Shown here one piece after another: positions 53,882 to 62,804 of a stretch of DNA of 64,000 nucleotides (position 1 is its first letter; each line of letters opens with the position of its first letter). This stretch comes from Maritimibacter harenae (GTDB lineage: Bacteria; Pseudomonadota; Alphaproteobacteria; Rhodobacterales; Rhodobacteraceae). The notes beneath the pieces are model-generated. The model ran no database searches and was not told the DNA's origin. It was given only the letters and a program-made list of their open reading frames with translations. The position numbers were made by a program, and so were the translations under genes. The stretch lies in the NCBI RefSeq assembly GCF_009882975.1, contig NZ_WTUX01000019.1:68645-132644 (forward strand), in the 5' to 3' direction.

Positions 53882-54679
53882 TCAGCGCGCCATTGCGGCA
53901 AGCTCCGCGCCCAGCTCGGTGCAGATCTGGATCTCGAGCAGGTCGGGGTCGTAGAACGCGTTCGACTCCCCGCAGGGAATGATGCTCACGTTGATGGTTT
54001 CGGGCAGCACGAACGCCGTGTTGAGCCGCGCCACCTCGCGCCCGACGAACCGTGTGAGGTGCGAGTCCTCGTCGGTCACCCAATCCAGCCGGAAAGAACT
54101 TCCGGGCGCGTCGGTGGACAGCCCGTCCAGCACCTCGTTCCACGACCGCGCGGCCAGCGCGTATTCCTCTTCGCAGGTGTCGGCGCGCGCCTCGGGCAAA
54201 CCGAAGATGTCGACGAGGTCGTCGCGCGTGTCGGGATCGGCGCCGTACATCAGGCAGGCGAAATTGTAGTAGCGTTGCAGGTCGGGGGCATGCACGTCCC
54301 ACAGGGCCAGGTCGTCGCGATGCTTGCCGGCGCCTTCCGCGAAGAGCCAGTAGTTGCGCGCCACGTCGCCGGCCATGCGCTGTACGCTGGTGTCGTCGTG
54401 GAGCCGGTTCATCAGCACCGTCGCGAACGTATCGGCCGCGAATTCCTCGGGCCCGTAGATGGGCAGTTCGAGGATGTCGATCAGGGCGTGGGCCAGTTCG
54501 TGGTAGAGCGTCTCAGTGATGTTGGCCTCGACGTAGAGCTCCACCGGATCGCGCGGTTCAGGCGCGCGCAGCGACTGCCCGCCGCCGCGGTCGAACGTGT
54601 AGATGTCCTTGGTCGCCTGCGCCAGGACGGCGGTGGCGAACAGGGCCGAGACAAGGGTGATGGCTGCCGTGACACGCAT
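53882..54679 (-). CDS. DUF4344 putative periplasmic metallopeptidase
   Basis: A 265-residue protein with signal peptide MRVTAAITLVSALFATAVLA and a zincin-type HELAH motif (His60, Glu61, His64) in ETLYHELAHALIDIL, as in DUF4344 proteins. Four cysteines in the mature part (LMYGADPD region, DTCEEEY, IIPCGES, IQICTEL) suggest disulfides. It lies 7 nt from the mesaconyl-CoA hydratase gene, at the downstream end of that minus-strand operon. Its substrate is unknown, and the link to the metabolic neighbours is not obvious. Confidence 0.78.
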   Translation of the reverse strand: MRVTAAITLVSALFATAVLAQATKDIYTFDRGGGQSLRAPEPRDPVELYVEANITETLYHELAHALIDILELPIYGPEEFAADTFATVLMNRLHDDTSVQRMAGDVARNYWLFAEGAGKHRDDLALWDVHAPDLQRYYNFACLMYGADPDTRDDLVDIFGLPEARADTCEEEYALAARSWNEVLDGLSTDAPGSSFRLDWVTDEDSHLTRFVGREVARLNTAFVLPETINVSIIPCGESNAFYDPDLLEIQICTELGAELAAMAR

Positions 54680-54686
54680 GGGCGTA

Positions 54687-55721
54687 TCAGGTCGGCATCA
54701 GCGCCCAGTAGTCAAGATCGAGGAGCACGTGGGGCAGGTATTTCCCGTCCTCGCCCTTGAGCGCGAAATCCTGGATGCCGCCCTTCGTCGCGACAAGCCG
54801 CAGCCGGATCGCACCGACGCCGGGGGCGGGGGTGTCCGCGACCTCCAGCACCTCGGACCAGGCGCGCAGGGTGTCGCCCGCGAAGCACGGGTTGGCATGC
54901 GCTCCCGCGTTCAGCCCGACGATCATCTGCGCGTTGGCCAGCCCGTTGAAGGACAGCGCACGCGCCATCGAGATGACGTGCCCGCCGTAGATCAGCCGCT
55001 TGCCATCCTCGCGGTTGGTGGCGTCGAAATGCACCTTGGCCGTGTTCTGCCACAGGCGCGTCGCCATCATGTGTTCGGCTTCCTCGATGGTCACGCCGTC
55101 GACATGGTCGATCGTCTCGCCGACCGCGTAGTCGCCCAGCCGGTGGCGCTCGCCCGCCAGCTTGAATTCGTAGCGGCTGAAGTCGAGCCCCTCCGGGATC
55201 ACCAGTTCATCCGCCGGGACCACCGGCTTGAGGTCCGGCACCAGCGTGTCGGGCGCGGGGGCGTCGAGGTCGCCTTTGCGCACCATGACCCAGCGGATGT
55301 ATTCCAGCACCGGGTCGTCGTCCTGGTTGAACCCGGTCGTCTTGACGTAGACGACACCCGACTTTCCGTTCGAGTTCTGCTTGAGCCCTATCACCTGGCT
55401 TTCGGCGCGCAGCGTGTCGCCGGGCCAGACCGGGCGCAGCCACCGGCCCTCGGCATAGCCGAGGTTCGCGACCGCGTTCAGCGACACGTCCGGGACGGTC
55501 TTGCCGAACACGACATGGAACGCGGCCAGGTCGTCGATCGGTGCACCGTCGAGCCCGCACTCCTGCGCGAAGGCGTCCGAAGAATAGAGCGCATGACGCG
55601 ACGGGTAGAGCGCGTGGTAGAGCGCGCGTTCCCCGCCCGACACGGTGCGCGGCACCGCGTGGGTGATCACCTCGCCGATGCGATAATCCTCGAAGAACCG
55701 GCCGGGGTTGGTTTTTGCCAC
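54687..55721 (-). CDS. mch: Mesaconyl-CoA hydratase (MaoC family)
   Basis: A 344-residue double-hot-dog MaoC-type protein. The N-terminus MAKTNPGRFFEDYRIGEVIT and the repeated MaoC core (FHVVFGKTVPDVSLNAVANL; KRLIYGGHVISMARALSFNG) match mesaconyl-C1-CoA hydratases. The enzyme hydrates mesaconyl-CoA to beta-methylmalyl-CoA in the ethylmalonyl-CoA pathway of acetyl-CoA assimilation. In Rhodobacter sphaeroides the gene sits in the same mdh/suc neighbourhood with the malyl-CoA thioesterase gene, as here. It follows the DUF1737 gene by 1 nt. Confidence 0.87.
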   Translation of the reverse strand: MAKTNPGRFFEDYRIGEVITHAVPRTVSGGERALYHALYPSRHALYSSDAFAQECGLDGAPIDDLAAFHVVFGKTVPDVSLNAVANLGYAEGRWLRPVWPGDTLRAESQVIGLKQNSNGKSGVVYVKTTGFNQDDDPVLEYIRWVMVRKGDLDAPAPDTLVPDLKPVVPADELVIPEGLDFSRYEFKLAGERHRLGDYAVGETIDHVDGVTIEEAEHMMATRLWQNTAKVHFDATNREDGKRLIYGGHVISMARALSFNGLANAQMIVGLNAGAHANPCFAGDTLRAWSEVLEVADTPAPGVGAIRLRLVATKGGIQDFALKGEDGKYLPHVLLDLDYWALMPT

Positions 55722-55722
55722 G

Positions 55723-55926
55723 TTATTGCTCTCCCAGTTTGATGTCGGGGTGGTACTCGCCCTCGGCCTCTTTCGTGACGGCCTGACCGCAGCGCATCAC
55801 GCCGTTTGCGGCGTCGAAGGCGTAGGTGGGGCTGCCGTGCAGCGCCCACCCCTTGTTCAGGGCCTCGGTGACCTTGTGGCAGAAGGCTGACGTGTCGTCG
55901 GCCGACAGGAAGCGGTAGAGTTTCAT
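55723..55926 (-). CDS. DUF1737 small protein
   Basis: A 67-residue protein beginning MKLYRFLSADDTSAFCHKV, recognisable as DUF1737; function unknown. The core NKGWALHGSPTYAFD resembles the small domain found in flavin-linked and stress proteins, but no catalytic residues stand out. It is packed tightly between the mch and nnrU-like genes, so it is probably translated with the ethylmalonyl-CoA pathway enzymes. Confidence 0.75.
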   Translation of the reverse strand: MKLYRFLSADDTSAFCHKVTEALNKGWALHGSPTYAFDAANGVMRCGQAVTKEAEGEYHPDIKLGEQ

Positions 55927-55936
55927 GTCCGTCCCC

Positions 55937-56485
55937 TCAGCCGAATGTCGGGTAGCCGAGCCAGTAGTGGATCGCGACGATAACGCCGAAGACCACGATG
56001 GTGCCCACGACCGCGCCGATCTCCTTGCCGACGGGGAACGGCCCGGTGGCCTTGGCCGGCTTGTTCTGGCGGTTGATCAGGATGACCTCGATCACGGCCC
56101 AGATCAGGAGGCCGCCGAAGAGGACGAAGGACGGCATGTCGCCGTTCACCAGCAGGTGGGCGATGGCCCAGGACTTGATCGCCGTGAGCTGCGGATGGCG
56201 GATCTTCGAGGTGATCCAGGTCTTCATGCCCGATGCGGCGAAGAGGTAGACCGCGAACAGCGTGAGCAGGTTGTTGATCCCGACCATCGCGGGGCTGCGG
56301 CCCCAGTAGACCTCACCGATGTCGGCCATGCGGTAGCCGATGACCATCAGGACGACGCCGGCGATCACGCCCACGGCGACGAGGCCCTTGGCCTTGTCGC
56401 CCATGTTCGCGCGGGCGGTCGGAGCGATGCGTTTGAAAAGATGTGCGAGCGACCACAGCAGGACGCCCAGAATGAGAATTGGCAT
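55937..56485 (-). CDS. NnrU-family membrane protein
   Basis: A 182-residue inner-membrane protein with about five to six helices and the conserved SLAHLFKR (first helix) and SWAIAHLLVNGD segments typical of NnrU. NnrU was first described beside nitric oxide reductase genes and is related to the isoprenoid-quinone and sterol-reductase membrane fold; its biochemical role is not settled. Here it lies between the mcl2-like gene (3 nt) and the DUF1737 gene, away from any denitrification gene. Confidence 0.82.
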   Translation of the reverse strand: MPILILGVLLWSLAHLFKRIAPTARANMGDKAKGLVAVGVIAGVVLMVIGYRMADIGEVYWGRSPAMVGINNLLTLFAVYLFAASGMKTWITSKIRHPQLTAIKSWAIAHLLVNGDMPSFVLFGGLLIWAVIEVILINRQNKPAKATGPFPVGKEIGAVVGTIVVFGVIVAIHYWLGYPTFG

Positions 56486-56488
56486 GGC

Positions 56489-57343
56489 TTATCCTTCGAG
56501 ACTGGCGATTGCCTCTGCCTTGGAGAGCAGAGCTTTCGCCGTCACGATATGCAGATTCTCCACGATCTTTCCATCGACGACCGCCACGCCCTGTCCGGAC
56601 GCCTCGACCTCTTCGAAGGCGGCGATCTGGCGGCGGGCAAGCTCGATGTCCGCCTGGGACGGTGCGAACAGCTCGTTCGCGATGTCGATCTGGGCCGGGT
56701 GGATCAGCGTCTTACCGTCGAAGCCAAGGTCGCGGCCCTGTTCGCATTCTGCGCGCAGCCCGTCATCGTCCTTGAAGGCGTTGTAGACGCCGTCGACGAT
56801 CAGCACGCCCGCAGCGCGCGCCGCGATCAGGCTCATCTGCAGGCTCGTCATCACCGTCATGCGGTCGGCCGTGACGCGGCAGCCCAGCTCTTTCACCAGG
56901 TCGTTGGTGCCCATGACGATGCCGCCCAGCCGCGGATGCGCCGCGATGCCTTGCGCGTTGAGCACGCCCTCGGGCGTTTCCATCATCGCCCAGAGCGGCA
57001 CGTCGGGGATCAGGTCGGCCAGCGCCTGCAGGTCGTCCGCGCTGTTCACCTTCGGCAGAAGAAGCGCGTCGATGTCCGCGCCCTTCATGGCCTCGACGTC
57101 CTGGCGGCCCCAGTCGGTGTCGAAGCCGTTGATGCGCACGATCTTCATCCGCTCGCCGTAGCCGCCCTTGTCGAGTTCCGCGCGCAGCGTGACCCGTGCC
57201 TCGTCCTTCGCATCGGGCGTGACGGCGTCCTCCAGGTCGAAAATGATCGCATCGGCGGGCAGCCCCCGCGCCTTGTCCAGCGCCCGGGCCTTGGAGCCGG
57301 GAATATAGAGAACGGAGCGGACCGGGCGGGTGGTTTGCGTCAT
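56489..57343 (-). CDS. mcl2: (3S)-malyl-CoA thioesterase (HpcH/HpaI-CitE family)
   Basis: A 284-residue CitE-like TIM-barrel protein: RSVLYIPGSKARALDKAR, FDLEDAVTP with the metal-site Asp, LPKVNSADD, MMETPEGVLNA with the catalytic Glu, and GTNDLVKEL. It is shorter than malyl-CoA lyase Mcl1 (about 318 residues) and fits Mcl2, which in R. sphaeroides hydrolyses malyl-CoA to malate and is encoded next to mch and mdh. ATG 57343 follows GGGAAGAA. With Mch and Mdh it would close the ethylmalonyl-CoA pathway into the TCA cycle. A lyase function cannot be excluded by eye. Confidence 0.82.
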   Translation of the reverse strand: MTQTTRPVRSVLYIPGSKARALDKARGLPADAIIFDLEDAVTPDAKDEARVTLRAELDKGGYGERMKIVRINGFDTDWGRQDVEAMKGADIDALLLPKVNSADDLQALADLIPDVPLWAMMETPEGVLNAQGIAAHPRLGGIVMGTNDLVKELGCRVTADRMTVMTSLQMSLIAARAAGVLIVDGVYNAFKDDDGLRAECEQGRDLGFDGKTLIHPAQIDIANELFAPSQADIELARRQIAAFEEVEASGQGVAVVDGKIVENLHIVTAKALLSKAEAIASLEG

Positions 57344-57439
57344 GATTCTTCCCTTCGGAAATATTGTTGCGCAAACCAACACGTGAGCGAATGATTTGGC
57401 AACCCTGAATTTGCCGCAACGCAGAAAGCCATCACGGTA

Positions 57440-58177
57440 TCAGGTTAGCGCGTCCCAGATCAGCTTCGTGCCGGTCAGCACGAGAAGCGTGTAGGTGATC
57501 GTGAAATAAAGCCGCTCGGGGATGAGATAATGCGCCTTCACCCCCAGCCAGACCCCGACCACGGCCGCCGGCACGAGCATGAGGTCGGCCTTCAACGAGT
57601 CCCACGTGAAGATGCCAAGGAACAGGTAGGGGCCGAATTTCATCAGGTTGATGGCCCAGAAGGTGAGCACGGTCGTGGCCTGGTAGGTCGTCTTGTCGAT
57701 CCGGCGCGACAGGAGAAACACGGCCGCCGGCGGGCCGCCCGCGTGGCTCACGAACGAGGTGAAGCCACCGACGACCCCCGCGATGGCGCCGCCCAGGTCG
57801 CCCATCGGGCGCCGCGCCGGGCGGATCACGCCCAGCTTGCGCCCCAGTTGGAAGATGACGAAGCCGATGGCCACGGCGCCGATGAGCAGGCGGAAGACGT
57901 CCGGTTCGGCGTATCGGTAGAAGGCCGCCCCCACCGCGACGCCCGGCACCGCCCCCAGGATCAGCACCAGGGCTGCCCGCCCGTCCCACTTGCCCCAGTA
58001 GGGTTTGAGCGCGGTCACGTCCATCAGCATGAGAAGCGGCAGCATCAGCCCGACGGCCTGCCCGGGTTCCAGAATCAGCGCGAGAAGCGGGGTCGCGGCG
58101 AAGGCCGCGCCGGAGCCGAAGCCGCCTTTCGAGATACCGGCGAAGATCACGGCCGGGATCGCGAGGGCGAAGAACAT
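57440..58177 (-). CDS. TauE/SafE-family (TSUP) sulfite/anion exporter
   Basis: A 245-residue membrane protein with about eight helices and the TSUP repeats (FAGISKGGFGSGAAF in the first half, GGFTSFVSHAGGPPAAVFL in the second). Such proteins export sulfite, sulfoacetate or other organic anions. ATG 58177 follows GGAAATC; an in-frame TTG at 58192 is an alternative. The frame is separated by 96 nt from mcl2 downstream and by about 170 nt from mdh, from which it diverges. Confidence 0.85.
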   Translation of the reverse strand: MFFALAIPAVIFAGISKGGFGSGAAFAATPLLALILEPGQAVGLMLPLLMLMDVTALKPYWGKWDGRAALVLILGAVPGVAVGAAFYRYAEPDVFRLLIGAVAIGFVIFQLGRKLGVIRPARRPMGDLGGAIAGVVGGFTSFVSHAGGPPAAVFLLSRRIDKTTYQATTVLTFWAINLMKFGPYLFLGIFTWDSLKADLMLVPAAVVGVWLGVKAHYLIPERLYFTITYTLLVLTGTKLIWDALT

Positions 58178-58329
58178 GAGGTCGATTTCCAAGCGGTGCG
58201 GCTCCCGAAGTCTCTGACGTGGTTGAGCTTTAGCGTTATCGGAGCGGGCTTCAACCCGCAGCGCTGCATCGCGGCACCCTTGCACCGTGGGGGCGTTGGG
58301 GCTAGGCAGCGCAGGGACAGATAACCTGA

Positions 58330-59307
<978 letters not shown>

Positions 59308-59332
59308 GCCGGGGCGCATGACGAGAATTCGG

Positions 59333-59363
59333 AAAGGGTCGGGCTTTGCCCGGCCCTTTTTCT
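59333..59363 (+). terminator. Intrinsic terminator of mdh
   Basis: AAAGGGTCGGGC (59333-59344) pairs with GCCCGGCCCTTT (59348-59359) through one wobble pair over a 3-nt loop, followed by TTTTTCTTT. It is the clearest intrinsic terminator of the right half of the window. Confidence 0.85.
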
Positions 59364-59443
59364 TTGGGGTGTGAGCCTGTGCCGGGACCGCGCTGGTGAA
59401 CGCCGTGTTTACCTTTCCGGGAACGCGGGACTGGCTTAAGTCC

Positions 59444-59492
59444 TTGACATCGTTCGCCATCGTGCAGCCTAGTTTTCCAGTTTTCCGGAAAA
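59444..59492 (+). promoter_or_regulatory. Candidate tetR promoter with palindromic operator
   Basis: TTGACA (59444-59449) is a consensus -35 box; 18 bp further CCTAGT (59468-59473) is a weak -10. TTTTCCGGAAAA (59481-59492), a perfect 12-bp palindrome with an additional TTTTCC half-site just before it (59473-59478), lies at the expected start of transcription. This is the usual place for TetR autorepression. The start codon is 215 nt downstream, a long leader with nothing recognisable in it. Confidence 0.45.
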
Positions 59493-59706
59493 GTGGTTTT
59501 CGACGGACCCGCCAACCGGGCGCCTATTGGCACGACCGCACTCTGACAGGCGCGGTCCGCCACGTTGTCCGTGGACCCCATGTTCCTCATGACCTTTTGG
59601 GTGTAGGGTGGGTCATCGAACCCGGGAGTTTGCAGATGCCAGGGCCAGATTGCGCTTTTCCTCCCGGGCCCGACGCGGCACTATCGAGCTGGGACGAGGG
59701 ACGGAC

Positions 59707-60258
59707 ATGGCAGTAAAGCGACGGGCGGATTTCGCCGAAAACCGGTTGCGCATCCTTGCAGCGGCGGAAGACGTGTTCGTCGAACGCGGGGTCGGGGCCC
59801 CCTTGGACGCCATCGCGCAGCGCGCCGGTGTCGGTCGCGCGACCTTCTTTCGCCACTTCTCCGACCGCCGCGCCCTGATCAACGAGATGCTGGACATGTT
59901 CCTCGACAAGCTCGAGGGGGCGAGCGCCGGGCTTGCGCCGACCGGCCAGTCGATCTTCGCCATCACGCGGGTCATGTTCGACGAGATGATGCATTACGCG
60001 CCGATCGCGGATTTCCTGCGCGCGCAGGGGCGCGAAGATCCCGTGCTGCTTGCCGCGATCGACCGGTTCCAGGCGCTCCTGCGGCCCCACGTCACCCGCG
60101 CGGTCGAGGCGGGGACGGTCCGCGCGGATCTGCGGGAGTCCGATATCGTGATCTTCGCCGTCATGCTGGCCGCCGCGACCACCACGCCGAACATCGGCCC
60201 TGATGGCCGCCGGACCGCGTATGACCTGATGTTGCGGGGCCTGCAGGACGCAGGGTGA
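59707..60258 (+). CDS. TetR-family transcriptional regulator
   Basis: A 183-residue TetR/AcrR protein with an N-terminal HTH (RILAAAEDVFVERGVGAPLD, QRAGVGRATFFRHFSDR; about 12-58) and a helical ligand domain ending with a C-terminal segment of the SCO1712/TetR_C group. ATG 59707 follows GAGGGAC. It lies between mdh and sucC but has its own likely promoter and operator. Control of its own gene is likely; whether it also controls the suc or sdh genes is unproven, because their shared GTGATCAC element is absent from its own promoter. Confidence 0.86.
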   Translation: MAVKRRADFAENRLRILAAAEDVFVERGVGAPLDAIAQRAGVGRATFFRHFSDRRALINEMLDMFLDKLEGASAGLAPTGQSIFAITRVMFDEMMHYAPIADFLRAQGREDPVLLAAIDRFQALLRPHVTRAVEAGTVRADLRESDIVIFAVMLAAATTTPNIGPDGRRTAYDLMLRGLQDAG

Positions 60259-60297
60259 CCGAATCCGGCCTGTGACCGGCTGTCGCACCCCGGTTTT

Positions 60298-60356
60298 GTG
60301 ATCACGAGTTCTCGGCGTGTGATCACACAACCGCGGAATTCAGCGCATTTTAGCGA
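60298..60356 (+). promoter_or_regulatory. suc promoter composite element (paired GTGATCAC palindromes)
   Basis: The order is GTGATCAC (60298-60305), 13 nt, GTGATCAC (60319-60326), 5 nt, CGCGGAA (60332-60338), 10 nt, TTTAGCGA (60349-60356). It ends 80 nt before the sucC start. It repeats the architecture found before sdhC on the other strand. Palindromes at two-turn spacing followed by fixed downstream boxes suggest an activator or repressor site overlapping or preceding a promoter. Confidence 0.6.
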
Positions 60357-60436
60357 AAACACCGAAAAAGTCGTTTATCCGGCCCCCGGGTGCGTGCATT
60401 CATGCCCGCGAACCTGAAACCAGATGGGACGAGTTC

Positions 60437-61630
60437 ATGAACATCCATGAATACCAGGCGAAGGCGCTCCTTCGCGACTACGGCGCACCGGTCTCCGACG
60501 GCCGTGTCGTGATGAAAGCCGACGAAGCCAAGTCGAAAGCGAGCGAACTGGACGGTCCGCTTTGGGTGGTGAAAGCGCAGATCCACGCCGGTGGCCGCGG
60601 GAAGGGCCACTTCAAGGAAGAGAGCGCCGGCGAAAAGGGCGGCGTGCGCCTGACCAAGTCGGTCGAGGAAGCCGCCGAGGAAGCCAAGAAGATGCTCGGC
60701 CGCACGCTGGTCACGCACCAGACCGGCCCGGCGGGCAAGCAGGTCAACCGCATCTACATCGAGGCGGGCTCCGGCATCGAGACCGAGCTCTACCTCGCGC
60801 TGCTGGTGGACCGCGTGACCAGCCGCATCAGCTTCGTCTGCTCGACCGAGGGCGGGATGGACATCGAGGAGGTCGCGGCGTCGACCCCCGAGAAGATCCT
60901 GTCGTTCAGCGTCGACCCGGCGACCGGCTACCAGCCGTTCCACGGCCGCCGCATCGCGTTCGCCCTCGGCCTCGAAGGGCCGCAGGTGAAGCAGTGCGTC
61001 GCGCTGATGGGCACGCTCTACAAGGTCTTCACCGAGAAAGACATGGAGATGCTCGAGATCAACCCGCTGATCGTGACCGACAGCGGCGACCTCAAGGTGC
61101 TCGACGCCAAGTTCGGCTTCGACGGCAACGCGCTCTACCGCCAGCCGGACGTCGCCAACCTGCGCGACGAGACGGAAGAGGACCCGAAGGAGCTCGAAGC
61201 CTCCAAGTACGACCTCAACTACATCGCGCTCGACGGTGAAATCGGCTGCATGGTGAACGGGGCCGGCCTCGCGATGGCGACGATGGACATCATCAAGCTC
61301 TACGGGGCCGAGCCCGCCAACTTCCTCGACGTTGGCGGTGGCGCCACGAAGGAGAAGGTGACGGAAGCGTTCAAGATCATCACCTCCGACGACAACGTCA
61401 AAGGCATCCTGGTGAACATCTTCGGCGGTATCATGCGCTGCGACGTGATCGCCGAAGGCGTGGTTGCCGCGGTCAAGGAAGTGGGGCTCAAGGTTCCGCT
61501 GGTGGTCCGCCTCGAAGGCACGAACGTAGAGAAGGGCAAGGAGATCATCAACAACTCCGGCCTCGACGTGATCGCCGCCGACGACCTCAAGGACGGCGCG
61601 CAGAAGATCGTGCAGGCCGTGAAGGGCTGA
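60437..61630 (+). CDS. sucC: Succinyl-CoA synthetase (ADP-forming) beta subunit
   Basis: A 397-residue ATP-grasp protein starting [18 protein letters not shown], with the glycine-rich [10 protein letters not shown] nucleotide loop (about 53-62), [12 protein letters not shown], and [12 protein letters not shown] in the CoA-ligase domain. It forms the TCA enzyme with SucD, converting succinyl-CoA to succinate with ATP formation. Unusually, 230 nt separate it from sucD. Confidence 0.94.
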   Translation: MNIHEYQAKALLRDYGAPVSDGRVVMKADEAKSKASELDGPLWVVKAQIHAGGRGKGHFKEESAGEKGGVRLTKSVEEAAEEAKKMLGRTLVTHQTGPAGKQVNRIYIEAGSGIETELYLALLVDRVTSRISFVCSTEGGMDIEEVAASTPEKILSFSVDPATGYQPFHGRRIAFALGLEGPQVKQCVALMGTLYKVFTEKDMEMLEINPLIVTDSGDLKVLDAKFGFDGNALYRQPDVANLRDETEEDPKELEASKYDLNYIALDGEIGCMVNGAGLAMATMDIIKLYGAEPANFLDVGGGATKEKVTEAFKIITSDDNVKGILVNIFGGIMRCDVIAEGVVAAVKEVGLKVPLVVRLEGTNVEKGKEIINNSGLDVIAADDLKDGAQKIVQAVKG

Positions 61631-61635
61631 GACGC

Positions 61636-61815
61636 ATGAACCTGCGCGCCAATGCCCATGCCCAAGGTTCGATGGGCCCGGTGATTTCGGGCCCGTCGGC
61701 CTGCGCCACGCGCGTACCCGGCATGGCATCGGCGCATCCTGATCATACCGACATTCCGGGACGCCGCCGTCCCGTCGCACAGGCGCGACCAGCCCGTTCG
61801 GGCGCGGACGCGTGA
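61636..61815 (+). CDS. Doubtful 59-codon frame between sucC and sucD
   Basis: An ATG at 61636, 5 nt after the sucC stop, opens a frame of 59 codons (start [20 protein letters not shown]) ending at TGA 61815. It is Ala/Arg/Pro-rich with no recognisable domain and no good ribosome site. A hairpin (61672-61696; GGGCCCG paired with CGGGCCC) lies inside. The strip may instead be an untranslated spacer or regulatory RNA region. Confidence 0.2.
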   Translation: MNLRANAHAQGSMGPVISGPSACATRVPGMASAHPDHTDIPGRRRPVAQARPARSGADA

Positions 61816-61860
61816 CAGATACCGGCGCCCCGGCGGCCGGAGACAACAAAGGAGGGCCTG

Positions 61861-62745
61861 ATGGCCGTACTCGTTGATAAAGATACCAAGGTGATCTGCC
61901 AGGGCTTCACCGGCTCGCAGGGCACCTTCCATTCGGAACAGGCGATCGCCTACGGCACCAAGATGGTCGGTGGCGTGACCCCCGGCAAAGGTGGCCAGAC
62001 GCACCTGGACCTGCCCGTGTTCAACTCGGTCCACGAGGCCAAGCACGAGACCGAGGCCAACGCTTCGGTGATCTACGTGCCGCCGCCCTTCGCCGCGGAC
62101 TCGATCCTCGAGGCGATCGACGCCGAGATGGAGCTGATCGTGTGCATCACGGAGGGCATCCCGGTGCTCGACATGATGAAGGTCAAGCGCGCGCTCGAAG
62201 GCTCCAAGTCGGTCCTGATCGGTCCGAACTGCCCGGGTGTCATCACGCCCGACGCCTGCAAGATCGGCATCATGCCCGGCCACATCCACAAGCGTGGCTC
62301 GGTCGGCGTCGTGTCGCGCTCCGGCACGCTCACCTACGAGGCGGTCAAGCAGACCACCGACGTGGGGCTCGGCCAGTCGTCCTGCGTCGGCATCGGCGGC
62401 GACCCCATCAAGGGCACCGAGCACATCGACGTGCTGGAATGGTTCCTCGCCGATGACGAGACCGAATCCATCATCATGATCGGCGAAATCGGCGGCTCCG
62501 CCGAGGAAGAGGCCGCGCAGTTCCTGGCCGACGAAGCCAAGAAAGGCCGCAAGAAGCCGGTCGCGGGCTTCATCGCCGGGCGCACCGCGCCTCCGGGCCG
62601 TCGCATGGGCCATGCCGGCGCGATCGTCGCTGGCGGCAAGGGCGGCGCCGATGACAAGATCGAAGCGATGAAATCCGCCGGGATCGTGGTGGCCGACAGC
62701 CCCGCGCAGCTCGGCGAAGCCGTCCTGGAAGCGATCGGCAAGTAA
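61861..62745 (+). CDS. sucD: Succinyl-CoA synthetase (ADP-forming) alpha subunit
   Basis: A 294-residue protein with the CoA-binding motif [15 protein letters not shown] (15-29), [22 protein letters not shown], and the phosphohistidine His251 in [19 protein letters not shown] lies before ATG 61861. It pairs with SucC. SucA follows 59 nt later, so the TCA genes continue in one direction. Confidence 0.94.
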   Translation: MAVLVDKDTKVICQGFTGSQGTFHSEQAIAYGTKMVGGVTPGKGGQTHLDLPVFNSVHEAKHETEANASVIYVPPPFAADSILEAIDAEMELIVCITEGIPVLDMMKVKRALEGSKSVLIGPNCPGVITPDACKIGIMPGHIHKRGSVGVVSRSGTLTYEAVKQTTDVGLGQSSCVGIGGDPIKGTEHIDVLEWFLADDETESIIMIGEIGGSAEEEAAQFLADEAKKGRKKPVAGFIAGRTAPPGRRMGHAGAIVAGGKGGADDKIEAMKSAGIVVADSPAQLGEAVLEAIGK

Positions 62746-62804
62746 ATCCATCGTGCGCGCCCGGATCGCCCGGGCGCGCGCATCCCCTTCTGTCAGGTGA
62801 CGTC

